This document shows, piece by piece, positions 34,601 through 42,189 of a stretch of 44,643 nucleotides of DNA. Positions within the stretch are counted from its first letter, which is position 1. Every line of letters begins with the position of its first letter. The DNA comes from Pontiellaceae bacterium B12219. GTDB lineage: Bacteria > Verrucomicrobiota > Kiritimatiellia > Kiritimatiellales > Pontiellaceae. The translations under genes were made by a program, and so were the position numbers. The notes beneath the pieces were generated by a model. That model was given only the letters and a program-made list of their open reading frames with translations, did not search any database and was not told the origin of the DNA. The DNA is taken from NCBI GenBank assembly GCA_029432795.1, contig JARNMJ010000035.1, forward strand, positions 1 through 44,643, read 5' to 3'.

Positions 34601-35133
34601 ATCCAGCGGTAAAGGAAGACGAGGAGCAGCGACTGGAAAAAGATATTCAGGGAATACACTTCAGCAATCACCGATTGCGACCACATGCCCTGACCAAAGG
34701 CCAGCAGCAAGCCGCCGGAAATACCGGCAGCGGCACAGAACAAGCGTTCGGTACGCTCGCCGAGAACACGTTCTTCCTTTCCGAAACTGCGCAGCAGATC
34801 CAGGCCGGAACGGCTGATCAATAGAGCGATGACTCCGCAGGCTCCTGCTCCGGAAACGGCTGAGAACCAGTTCACGGCCCAGGCGGGATTCGGCTGGCCG
34901 TGGAAGGTGACGTTATGAAAGACCCATTGGAAAAACCAGGTGAGCAGAGTCCAGATCGGATAGCCGGGCGGATGGGGTACGCCAAGGTAGTCGGAGGCGA
35001 CGATCAGTTCGCCGGAATCTTCAAGACCCAGCGTGGGTTGAAGGGTAAGGGTGTAAACAATCAATGAAATAATGAAGGTCGCCCAACAGGCGATCCAGTC
35101 GGATTTTTTGAAAAACTTTTCTTTAGTACTCAA
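31639..35133 (-). CDS. DUF2723/TMEM260-like membrane protein with an internal DUF805 domain and TPRs
   Basis: Large membrane protein of 1164 residues. The N-terminus (about 12-420) is a GT-C-like multi-helix DUF2723 region with LQPTLGLEDSGELIVASDYLG, HPPGYPIWTL and ITNHQTLM; TMEM260-type relatives are protein O-mannosyltransferases. About residues 435-535 form a DUF805 module: GRIGRLEYLFW, then IPSIKRLRDIGHSAYWSAL, and GTEGTNAYG. A periplasmic-looking domain with GANAIFFGGTDPGRF-like segments follows, then TPR-like helices from about 914 to the end (ALAGLYAARGKPKEAEAAFR). The TTG start has GGAG 8 bases upstream. It precedes a glycosyltransferase gene, which supports a role in glycan transfer. 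The DUF805 insertion is unusual as far as I know. Confidence 0.87.
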   Translation of the reverse strand: MSTKEKFFKKSDWIACWATFIISLIVYTLTLQPTLGLEDSGELIVASDYLGVPHPPGYPIWTLLTWFFQWVFHNVTFHGQPNPAWAVNWFSAVSGAGACGVIALLISRSGLDLLRSFGKEERVLGERTERLFCAAAGISGGLLLAFGQGMWSQSVIAEVYSLNIFFQSLLLVFLYRWIRDPGNAKYLMLCAFAFGLGITNHQTLMFMGLAIAVAVLFNDLEIFSRKNLWGVLGIIATLFASLLGVYFGNLFLQIIGVFGCVISCLFIRNALLLRDFLITGVFYILLVGFNKMAAGNPDLAKYMWVSGPAYPGFWIWTIYALAVPTIATFVLPKGKIVGPTYLVMFIGLGFYFYMAFSSDQNPPINWGYPRTWQGFMHAITRGQYERVKLAHVFTPRFLGQIETYLMDLRSQFYGPVALLGLLPLMIFPVLRQPAEFRFRFVGRIGRLEYLFWTISWGIVINLLLIIVSPNDISLFKLFYLITAAILLIPSIKRLRDIGHSAYWSALSLIPGINGLLFLYLIIRKGTEGTNAYGLDSMDENATAANRGAAWILTTLVAFLSVGLIFMILQNPKTDIQSLFIGRVQYIQSHAIYVIWMGYGILFLMVWLEALVKNNPITKIAGVTMVLLLPFSLIYKNYNDKNQLKVVGGAEQNGHDFGWQFGNWQLRGVEGIKDDLRYWYPDEEEFEKQWAAYPCKDYPQPMGPNAIFFGGTDPGRFVPTYMIYSAKVRPDVYLITQNALADNTYMNVMRDLYGDQIWIPSPIDSNMAFQQYVQGVNNGTINAGADVTTEGGKVQVQGVAGVMQINGFLSKMIFDHNQYLTEAKTDEKTRPVGAAVVYEDPKKDPETGLPPKRTFYVEESYVLPWMYPYLTPHGLIMKINNQPTPLSAEMIKNDTEFWGWYCDRLLSEEKFIRDIVARKSFSKLRSALAGLYAARGKPKEAEAAFRQAVDLYDLSPEANFRLADLISKQGRFDEAIEIFDIFMEKDPNNEKAEQFRNNLINMKKMAARRVELEGKLRAGDMPFQEMMELVNIQYNMGQAHQADALVRDILNANKVPPEGMMSIAQYLAKKRKFSLVELALQKYTAARPQDPQGWINLAGLQLVLKKQTEMWNSLNKAVEAGGEPIRKHLRTDKRFDSIRNTPQFQKLVPAIQSPSMMGLAPLPGM

Positions 35134-35188
35134 AACAATTACTCCATTTGCAAAGTGAACGCACAGGATAGATTAAACCCGGCGCAGG

Positions 35189-36043
35189 TCAACCATCCTT
35201 AAACCGCTTTTCGAGGGTCTGAAAAGAGGAGGGATGACCCGCTTTTATTTTGGCAAAGTGCGGGCGTGCCGGTTCAAAATGTTTTTCAGTCGTGAAGGGC
35301 GGTTCGAACTTTCCTTCCACCAGATCCTCGCGGACAAAGAATGCATTGGCCCCGGAAAGGCTGCAACCGACGAGCAGGTAGCCTTTGGCGGCGGCTTTTT
35401 CTTCGATGAATTTAAGCGAAACACCGCCGTGGTCGGAATAGTCCCACATGTGGCTCGGGTTATAGGCCATGCAGTATCGGACCGGCGGGATAAATTTGGC
35501 ATTGTATTCCATGATGAGCACACGCGGTGAAACGCAGGTGATGGCATCCCTGACAAAATAGTCGTTTCCGTCGATATCGACGGAGAGCAGATCAATCTCC
35601 GAAGCTTTGATGTGCGAGGAGATGAGTTCGTTAATATTATCTTTGGTGATGAAGGATTCCAAAACATGGAGCTGCCCAGAGGAAATCGTCTGGGGAAGCC
35701 CGTCGCGGATTTTTTTTGCATTTTTTGGTGACCCGTCGATCCAAAGACCGTTCCAATCCTGAAAGAGCAGGGCATAGGAATTATTTTCCATGCCGTCGCC
35801 GCAACCGAATTCAACAAAAGTTTTATTGGTGGTTCCGATGCGATTGAAGATTTCGATGATGATGCCGTCTTCATCATTTTGAGAAAACATCTTTCGGCCG
35901 TGGGGCACGAGGTTGAGCGGATTTGCATACTTTGGAAGCCGCTGCATATTTTCCATTTCGTTGCGAAGCCAGAAGCCGCGCACGTCTATAAAGCGCGTGC
36001 CGCCTACTGCCAGATGATTTTTCAGTTCAGTCCATTTTCCCAT
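35189..36043 (-). CDS. Methyltransferase-like protein (FkbM-like Rossmann fold)
   Basis: 284 residues. The central part has FVEFGCGDGMENNSYALLF, an S-adenosylmethionine-binding glycine loop, followed by the acidic strand LWIDGSPKN and later IDLLSVDIDGNDYFVRDAI, the pattern of FkbM-like methyltransferases. The N-terminal about 60 residues are basic and not recognised. No membrane segment is seen. It may methylate a sugar of the surface glycan made by neighbouring genes; that is context only. It lies upstream of the DUF2723 gene on the same strand with a 55-base gap. The C-terminus contains FQTLE, encoded by a degenerate form of the palindrome. Confidence 0.7.
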   Translation of the reverse strand: MGKWTELKNHLAVGGTRFIDVRGFWLRNEMENMQRLPKYANPLNLVPHGRKMFSQNDEDGIIIEIFNRIGTTNKTFVEFGCGDGMENNSYALLFQDWNGLWIDGSPKNAKKIRDGLPQTISSGQLHVLESFITKDNINELISSHIKASEIDLLSVDIDGNDYFVRDAITCVSPRVLIMEYNAKFIPPVRYCMAYNPSHMWDYSDHGGVSLKFIEEKAAAKGYLLVGCSLSGANAFFVREDLVEGKFEPPFTTEKHFEPARPHFAKIKAGHPSSFQTLEKRFKDG

Positions 36044-36061
36044 TTCACACCCCGGGTTGGC

Positions 36062-36076
36062 TTCCAGAGTCTGGAA
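36062..36076. repeat. TTCCA-N5-TGGAA palindrome, copy 13
   Basis: TTCCAGAGTCTGGAA is a perfect palindrome with a single central base. It lies 18 bases upstream of the methyltransferase-like gene start, the one exact intergenic copy near a start codon rather than downstream of a gene. Confidence 0.85.
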
Positions 36077-36138
36077 GTCTTCTTTAAATCGGATTGTCTG
36101 TATACTACAGGCAGGCGATTTTGACCTAGTCCAAACAA

Positions 36139-36161
36139 TAAAAACTCTCGCTTTGGCGGGA
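36139..36161 (-). terminator. Terminator-like hairpin on the minus strand before the methyltransferase-like gene
   Basis: CTCTCGC (36145-36151) pairs with GCGGGAG (36155-36161) with one G-T pair around a 3-base loop. On the minus strand the hairpin is followed by TTTTTATTG. It lies between divergent genes, about 100 bases upstream of the methyltransferase-like start, with no minus-strand gene before it; a leader attenuator is possible. Confidence 0.55.
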
Positions 36162-36189
36162 GGAAGCTGACTACTATTTCGCGGTTTTT

Positions 36190-36705
36190 ATGCCTATGAA
36201 TGAACTGAGCACCAGACTAACAGCTGTTTTGCACCGCAAGGACTGCGTTTATATGCAGTTCGTGAAGTATGTTTTCTGCGGCGGAATATCTGTTTTTGTG
36301 GACCAGGCTGTGTTTTATCTGCTCGCCTGGCTGGCCTTTCCTGCGTTGCGCCTGAGTGATCCGGTTGCCCGTCTGATTGTGTCTCTGGGATTTTCGGTGC
36401 AGGATGTTTCTTTCGAACAGTTGAAGGTTAATTATTGGATTATTAAAGTTTTCTGCTTCATCATTTCCAATTCGGTGGTCTATCTGCTCAATGTTCTGTT
36501 TGTATTTCGTGGGGGGCGGCATAAACGCCCTGTTGAAGTGGCCATGTTTTTCGGATTTTCACTGTTCCAGTTTTTCTATATCTGGCTGGGCAGTCTGTTG
36601 ATCGACCGGTTTGGCTGGGAAGTGACCTACGCCAATCTGTCGATGCTCGTGCTCGGCATTGCCACCAACTATGTGGCGCGTAAGAAAATCGTATTTAAGG
36701 GATAA
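36190..36705 (+). CDS. GtrA-family membrane protein
   Basis: 171 residues with four membrane helices, typical of GtrA-like proteins, which are proposed to flip or hand over undecaprenyl/dolichyl-linked sugars. Features: FVKYVFCGGISVFVDQAVFY at the first helix, SNSVVYLLNVLFVFRGG and NYVARKKIVFKG at the end, matching the family N-x-F-W/F-x-R-x-W/F C-terminus. An insertion of about 25 residues after the second helix makes it slightly long. It opens a plus-strand run of tightly spaced glycan genes ending at 43349. No clear ribosome site precedes the ATG. Confidence 0.9.
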   Translation: MPMNELSTRLTAVLHRKDCVYMQFVKYVFCGGISVFVDQAVFYLLAWLAFPALRLSDPVARLIVSLGFSVQDVSFEQLKVNYWIIKVFCFIISNSVVYLLNVLFVFRGGRHKRPVEVAMFFGFSLFQFFYIWLGSLLIDRFGWEVTYANLSMLVLGIATNYVARKKIVFKG

Positions 36706-36717
36706 CGGGACGTTGCT

Positions 36718-37815
36718 TTGAAAATTCTCATTCTAAACTGGCGCGACGCCAAGCATCCCCGGGCCGGCGGGGCGGACTTCCGCCTGCAGCATGTCTACGC
36801 TCCATTGACTAAACAGGGGCATGAAGTTGTGCTCTATTGCTGTGCCTTTCCGGGCTGCGAGCCGGAAGAGAATATCGACGGTATTCAGGTTCATCGGCTG
36901 GGGAATGATTTCACCTTCTCCTTTCTCTGCATGCTGAAACTCCGCGGATGGGTGAAAAAATATAAGCCTGATGTGGTAGTGGAGGATTTCAACAAACTGC
37001 CGTTTTACTCTCCGCTGGTCTATAAAGGCCCGCTCGTGATCCAGATGCATCACCTCTGGCGCTCCTCGATATTTCGCGAGACCAATTTTCCGATGGCGTT
37101 TTTTATCTGGCTTTCGGAAGAGATGATCCGCGTGGTTTATCGAAAATGCCGTTTTTCAGTGGTGAGTGAATCGACCCGGGACGAGCTCGTTCAAATGAAG
37201 GTTCCGGAAGAGCATGTCCGCGTCATTTATAACGGGGCCGATCTCTCGCGCTATCAGCCCTCGGATGAGCCTAAAAAACCGTTTATGATCTGGATTGGAC
37301 GCATCCAGAAATACAAGGGGCCGATCGATGCCTGCCAGGTGCTCGAAAAACTTCAGAACGAGTTCCAATCCCTGGAACTTGTTATTGTCGGCGATGGACC
37401 GTTCCGGCCTCAGCTCGAAAGATATATCACCGAGCACGGATTGCAACACAAAGTCCGACTGACCGGATTCATCGACGGGGCGGAAAAAATCAAGTTGCTG
37501 CAGCAGGCCTCCGTTCACCTCCAGTCCAGTTATAAGGAAGGGTGGGGGCTCAGCGTCATCGAAGCCAACGCCTGCGGTTGCCCTGTTGTTGCCAACAATA
37601 CGACCGGTCTGTGCGACAGCGTGGTCAACGGAAAAACCGGCCTGCTCTACGACTTTTGCAGTGTTGAGGACGCGGCTTCCAAGGTTCGGAAGATTCTGAC
37701 CGATTCCCGACTTGCCCGATCCCTCTCAGTCGAGGGGCTGAAACGTGCTTCTGAATTCAGCTGGGTCCGCAATTCCGAAGAAATGATCCAATATCTGGAA
37801 GAGAGCTGTCGCTGA
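36718..37815 (+). CDS. Glycosyltransferase, GT4-like
   Basis: GT-B glycosyltransferase, 365 residues. It starts MKILILNWRDAKHPRAGGAD, a common GT4 opening. The donor domain shows VIYNGADLSRYQP, WIGRIQKYKGP, LVIVGDGPFRPQLE and the conserved SYKEGWGLSVIEANACGCPVVA. The start is TTG, 13 bases after gtrA, with only a weak ribosome site. A palindrome copy within it encodes FQSLE. It probably adds a sugar to the lipid-linked glycan handled by the neighbouring genes. Confidence 0.9.
   Translation: MKILILNWRDAKHPRAGGADFRLQHVYAPLTKQGHEVVLYCCAFPGCEPEENIDGIQVHRLGNDFTFSFLCMLKLRGWVKKYKPDVVVEDFNKLPFYSPLVYKGPLVIQMHHLWRSSIFRETNFPMAFFIWLSEEMIRVVYRKCRFSVVSESTRDELVQMKVPEEHVRVIYNGADLSRYQPSDEPKKPFMIWIGRIQKYKGPIDACQVLEKLQNEFQSLELVIVGDGPFRPQLERYITEHGLQHKVRLTGFIDGAEKIKLLQQASVHLQSSYKEGWGLSVIEANACGCPVVANNTTGLCDSVVNGKTGLLYDFCSVEDAASKVRKILTDSRLARSLSVEGLKRASEFSWVRNSEEMIQYLEESCR
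37363..37377. repeat. TTCCA-N5-TGGAA palindrome, copy 14 (in GT4 gene)
   Basis: TTCCAATCCCTGGAA, read in frame as Phe-Gln-Ser-Leu-Glu. Confidence 0.85.
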
Positions 37816-37816
37816 T

Positions 37817-38530
37817 ATGAAACTCTCGATCGTTATTCCTGCCTATAACGAAGAATCTCGTCTGCCGAAAACGTTGGATGATTATATGGAGTTTTTTGAA
37901 GGAAAGCTGGGTGACGATCTGGAATTGATTGTGGTGGTGAACAACTGTTCCGATGATACCGAAGGTGTTGCCCGTGCCGCCGCGGAAATGTATCCGCAAA
38001 TTAACGTGATTGTTGAGACGACGCGAATCAGGAAGGGCGGCGCAGTTTGGATGGGCATGCGCATGTCGAAGGGCGAGCTGGTGGGGTTTGTTGATGCCGA
38101 CGGCTCCACTCCGCCGAAAATGTTTTCTCAGCTAATGGGAAATATCGGCAACTCGGGCTGCATCATCGGTTCGCGCTGGGTTGAAGGTGCCATCGTCAAT
38201 CCTCAGCAGTCGTGGTTCCGGCGGGTGGCCTCACGCATTTTGAACCTTGTGATCGTACATAGCCTCTTCGGGTTGGATGTTCGTGACAGTCAATGCGGAG
38301 CCAAATTGTTCCGCCGGGAGGTGCTCGATAAAGTGCTGCCCGAATTCTCCGAATCCGGATGGGCATTCGATATTGAATTGTTGTGCAGGGTGAAGCGCTT
38401 GGGTTATGGTATTCGTGAATATCCAATTGAGTGGCATCATGTGTCAGGAAATCCCATTAATTTTATGCTGATGTCTATGCAAATGCTGGCATCGGTTTGG
38501 CGAGTCAAACGGGTATTGGCCCGGATGTAA
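37817..38530 (+). CDS. Glycosyltransferase, GT2 dolichyl/polyprenyl-phosphate type
   Basis: 237 residues of a GT-A glycosyltransferase related to polyprenyl-phosphate glucosyl/mannosyltransferases (ALG5/DPM1-like). Motifs: LSIVIPAYNEESRLPKTLDD at the N-terminus, VVVNNCSDDTE, TRIRKGGAVWMGM, the metal-binding GFVDADGST and DSQCGAKLFRREV, then WAFDIELL near residue 178. No C-terminal membrane helices are seen. It begins 1 base after the preceding stop. It would make the polyprenyl-phosphate sugar donor used by membrane transferases such as the YfhO- or DUF2723-type proteins. Confidence 0.92.
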   Translation: MKLSIVIPAYNEESRLPKTLDDYMEFFEGKLGDDLELIVVVNNCSDDTEGVARAAAEMYPQINVIVETTRIRKGGAVWMGMRMSKGELVGFVDADGSTPPKMFSQLMGNIGNSGCIIGSRWVEGAIVNPQQSWFRRVASRILNLVIVHSLFGLDVRDSQCGAKLFRREVLDKVLPEFSESGWAFDIELLCRVKRLGYGIREYPIEWHHVSGNPINFMLMSMQMLASVWRVKRVLARM

Positions 38531-38539
38531 GGATCAGAT

Positions 38540-40918
38540 ATGAAAAGTAACAACGTTAAATTTCTCCTGTGCCTCCTCTTTTTCGTGGTTCTCGCCGCTA
38601 TAACTTTCCGCTGCTGCTGGGGCACGGATATGGTTTTCTCGGCTTCGGATCTGAATATTGGACGGCTTGCGGCGAAGAAAAATATGTTGCCTGAACTTTT
38701 AACGGGACAATTTACCGCGAATCAGGTGCTGGGGGGGAGTGCATATGGATTCACTCTTTTTCATGTTCTATTAGCAGCAATGCCTCTGACAATTTTTGCA
38801 AATACAATTTACGGACTGATCCTGGTTTTCGGCTCCTTATCCATGGTCTGGTTTTTACGAATATGGGAGCGTAGCTGGGGAGCATCCGTGGTCGGAGCAC
38901 TCATTGCGTTCTGGTTTAACTCGATCACATTGGCTTCCGGAGGGCATGCCTACAAAATGGAGGTGTTGGCATTTTCAGTGCTGAGTCTTTGTCTTATTGA
39001 AAAAGCGATTAGGGCTACATCGGTTAAAAAAGCGATTGGTTTCTCGGTGCTGGCCGGTCCAGCGGTTGGAATCATGATGATTGAGCAGCAGGATGTAGCT
39101 TTGCTCGCCGGTTTGTTCGTAGGGTCCTATACTGTTTTTCGCCTGATTCAGTCACATAGGAAATCTATTTTTCATTGGCTGGGTATCCTTTTCCCTGTCG
39201 GTATTGTGGCCATTCTTATTTCAGGTAGTACAATGCTCAAATCGTATCAGAGCAATATTGCCGGAGCGGCCTCGGTCCAGAAGGGCGGCGATGAAAAGTG
39301 GAACTATATCACCCAGTGGAGCATGGTTCCTTCTGAGTGGCCGGATCTGATTGCTCCGGGCTGGGGCGGTTGGAGCAGCGGTAATCCGGAAGGCCCTTAC
39401 TGGGGGAAAATCGGTCGTTCAGCAGAGTGGGAGACGCAAAAACAGGGTTTTTCTAATTTTAAACTCGATAGTCTTTATCTGGGGATCATTCCTTTTCTTT
39501 TGGCATTATACGGGGTCTGGAGCGCATTCGGGAATCGCAAGGAACAGGATGGGGGTACCATCCTGTTCTGGGGTATAGCCGCATTTATCGGCCTTTTGCT
39601 GGCGTTCGGAAAGTATAGCCCTCTTTACAAACTGTTTTATCAGTTGCCAATGGTCAGTAATATTCGGGCACCAGTCAAATTTTTGGACAACGTTGAAATT
39701 TGTTTGGCGATTCTGGCGGCTTACGGACTTGATCGATTGCTGGTTGCAGGAAAGTCGAGCAAATCGAGTCGGGTATTATGGATCGGTTCCGTAACCGTTG
39801 GGGCGCTTATGTTGTTGGCGGGGATCAAGGCATTGGTATTGCCAGCATCCATCACGGCGGGTTTATCTCAAATGGGGCTGGATCGGTTTTCAGATGTTAT
39901 TATTCAAAATGTATCGAATGCATGGTTTCACGCCGCAGTGCTTGCATTAGTGTGTGGTGCATTGGCTTTTCTGATTTGGAAAGGGAAGCAACTCAAATGG
40001 GTTGTCCCTGTATTTGTTGTCGTTTTAGTGGTGGATAGCCTGATGCTCTCTTCTCATTATTTCAAAGCAACCGATATTGCTACTGTTAAAAAGGGCAACG
40101 ATATTATTCAGTTCCTTAAAGCGAATCAGAAAAATGAGCGAACCTTCTTTATGGATCAGGCGGGGATTTATAATCAATGGCTGGCTTCTGACGGGCCGTT
40201 TCACGGGCTCAATCTTTTTAACATTTGGCAGATGCCGCGTATGCCTTCAGAGTATAAGGAATTCCTCGGAACAGTCGGCCGGAACCAAATTCGTATGTGG
40301 GAGCTTTCCTCCGTCAAATACGTGGCGGCACCGGCTGCAATCCTGCAACAGTTCAATCAGAATCCAGAGCTTGGAAAGTTATTTAAACCCGTTTTAAATT
40401 ATCAGGTTCCAACGGCAAATGGTATGCGGAAAGATATTTTGCTTGAGTTTAAGGGGGCAGTTCCGCGGTTCGCCCTGTATCACTCCTGGCAGGCGGTTCC
40501 TCAAGAGCAGCAGTGCCGGTTGCTTGTTTCGAATAAGCATAATCCGCAAACAACCGTCTTGGTTGATCCGGCTGCTGAACTACCCGTTTCGCAGGGGGAT
40601 GGCGTGTTTGATGTTGTGGCCGCGGAGGTTTCCAAGAAAAATGCGATTGTTGAGGTTTCGACCGAAGGGCCGGCCATTCTACGTTTTGCTCAACGTATGC
40701 AGCCGGGCTGGACCGTATATGTTGATGGTAAGCGGGCTGGATTACTACAGGTTGACTACCTTTGTATGGGTGTTTTAGTTCCAGCGGGAACCCATACGGT
40801 TGAGTTCCGTTGTGTTGACGGAAGCCCGAAGGTTGCCTTTACTGTAATTATGGTTTTTTTGGTATTGGCGGGGGGGTTAGTTCTCGTGGCAGATCGAAAG
40901 GGAAAATCAGTTGAATGA
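38540..40918 (+). CDS. YfhO-family membrane protein
   Basis: 792 residues with about a dozen membrane helices and an extracytoplasmic C-terminal domain. YfhO-type proteins are GT-C-like and are linked to transfer of lipid-phosphate sugars to surface polymers. Features: an early loop DMVFSASDLNIGRLA, a helix-rich body to about residue 500, and the typical closing domain RMQPGWTVYVDGKRAG and VPAGTHTVEFRCVDGS, then a last helix. It follows the GT2 gene after 9 bases and overlaps the flippase gene by 4 bases (ATGA). Exact substrate unknown. Confidence 0.87.
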   Translation: MKSNNVKFLLCLLFFVVLAAITFRCCWGTDMVFSASDLNIGRLAAKKNMLPELLTGQFTANQVLGGSAYGFTLFHVLLAAMPLTIFANTIYGLILVFGSLSMVWFLRIWERSWGASVVGALIAFWFNSITLASGGHAYKMEVLAFSVLSLCLIEKAIRATSVKKAIGFSVLAGPAVGIMMIEQQDVALLAGLFVGSYTVFRLIQSHRKSIFHWLGILFPVGIVAILISGSTMLKSYQSNIAGAASVQKGGDEKWNYITQWSMVPSEWPDLIAPGWGGWSSGNPEGPYWGKIGRSAEWETQKQGFSNFKLDSLYLGIIPFLLALYGVWSAFGNRKEQDGGTILFWGIAAFIGLLLAFGKYSPLYKLFYQLPMVSNIRAPVKFLDNVEICLAILAAYGLDRLLVAGKSSKSSRVLWIGSVTVGALMLLAGIKALVLPASITAGLSQMGLDRFSDVIIQNVSNAWFHAAVLALVCGALAFLIWKGKQLKWVVPVFVVVLVVDSLMLSSHYFKATDIATVKKGNDIIQFLKANQKNERTFFMDQAGIYNQWLASDGPFHGLNLFNIWQMPRMPSEYKEFLGTVGRNQIRMWELSSVKYVAAPAAILQQFNQNPELGKLFKPVLNYQVPTANGMRKDILLEFKGAVPRFALYHSWQAVPQEQQCRLLVSNKHNPQTTVLVDPAAELPVSQGDGVFDVVAAEVSKKNAIVEVSTEGPAILRFAQRMQPGWTVYVDGKRAGLLQVDYLCMGVLVPAGTHTVEFRCVDGSPKVAFTVIMVFLVLAGGLVLVADRKGKSVE

Positions 40919-42189
40919 TTAAAGCCCTCGTTAGATTTTTTAATGCAGATGGTCTGCTGAAAGACAGTTCGGTATTATTCGTCGGAATGGCGATAGCGCA
41001 AGTGATTAACCTGCTGTTTCAGATGTATATGGGCCGTCGGTTGCTTCCCGGAGAATTCGCCTTGCTCGTCTCGCTGTTGGGCCTGTTGAATGTGCTGACT
41101 TTTCCGCTCGGTGTGTTTTCCTCGGCGATTACCCGTTATTCCAGTTTACTGATTAAATCAGATCGAGCTGGCGATATCCCTCGGTTACTTTTCTTCTGGG
41201 GAAAACGTCTGGTTGTGGTCGGATTGGTTTTTTCTCTATTATGCTTCAGTGCTCCCGGCCCGATTGCGTTGTTTCTCCATTTAGATCGAGTGGCTCCGGT
41301 CTATATATTCGGATTCATTCTTACCGGTTTGTTTTGCCGCCCCGTGGTGAATGGAGCTTTATTGGGGCTTCAACGTTTTGATATTTGGTGTTGGGGTACG
41401 GTGATCGGTGCACTGGTCCGATTAATTGTCGGCGCATATCTGGTGGCGGCCATATCTCCATTTGCCGGATGGGGCTTGCTCGGTCATGGCCTCGGGTTCT
41501 ATGCAACCTTTTTCTTTGCGGCAGCGTTCCTTGTGGTTGCACTCAAGGGTGCGGCAACAACCGGAGAGCCACTACCTGCCATGAATCACTATCTGGCCGG
41601 CAGTTTTGTAATCATGTTCGGCTATTCAATTCTGATGACGGGCGATGTTATCCTCGTCAAGCACTTGATGCCTGATGTCGCCGGAGACTTTGCTTTTGCC
41701 GCTACGTTGGGACACTTAGTGCTTTTTGCTCCGCAGTCGCTCGTTGGGGCCATGTTTCCGAAAGTGGTGGCGGATGGAAATGAAACTTCGAAACAAAGGA
41801 TGTTACTGCTCAAAACCTTGCTGGCATCTTTTATTTTTGCCGTTGCCAGTGCCGTTGTTTTCTCTGTGTTTGCCCGGATACTACCCCGTCTGCTTTTTGA
41901 GATTCCCGAACCCTCGGATGAGCTGGTGCGCTGGTTGCGCCAAGTTTCGTGGGCCATGGTTCCGGTTGCCTTGCTCAGCAGTATTATGCGCTATGCGCTA
42001 GCGCAGCACCGTCTTGCTGCGGGATCAATGATTCCTTTATCCACTATAGGTTTTATTGGGTGTGCCTTTGGATGGGCGGAAACACCTGATGGGCTTCTGG
42101 GTTTGCTGTCCCTGTTTTCTTCTGTGGCATTGCTGCTTACTGGCGGATTACTCCTTTGGAAGCCAAAAGGTGCGGTGGTGGTTGAATGA
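40915..42189 (+). CDS. Polysaccharide flippase-like membrane protein
   Basis: 424 residues with about 12 membrane helices, related to Wzx/MOP-type lipid-linked glycan flippases. The N-terminus has DSSVLFVGMAIAQVINLLFQ and MYMGRRLLPGEFALLVSLLG, the classic first two helices; GDVILVKHLMPDVAGDFAFA marks the start of the second half. It starts within the stop of the YfhO gene and its own end overlaps the next gene by 4 bases, so the three are co-translated. Likely exports the lipid-linked glycan made in this cluster. Confidence 0.88.
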   Translation: MIKALVRFFNADGLLKDSSVLFVGMAIAQVINLLFQMYMGRRLLPGEFALLVSLLGLLNVLTFPLGVFSSAITRYSSLLIKSDRAGDIPRLLFFWGKRLVVVGLVFSLLCFSAPGPIALFLHLDRVAPVYIFGFILTGLFCRPVVNGALLGLQRFDIWCWGTVIGALVRLIVGAYLVAAISPFAGWGLLGHGLGFYATFFFAAAFLVVALKGAATTGEPLPAMNHYLAGSFVIMFGYSILMTGDVILVKHLMPDVAGDFAFAATLGHLVLFAPQSLVGAMFPKVVADGNETSKQRMLLLKTLLASFIFAVASAVVFSVFARILPRLLFEIPEPSDELVRWLRQVSWAMVPVALLSSIMRYALAQHRLAAGSMIPLSTIGFIGCAFGWAETPDGLLGLLSLFSSVALLLTGGLLLWKPKGAVVVE

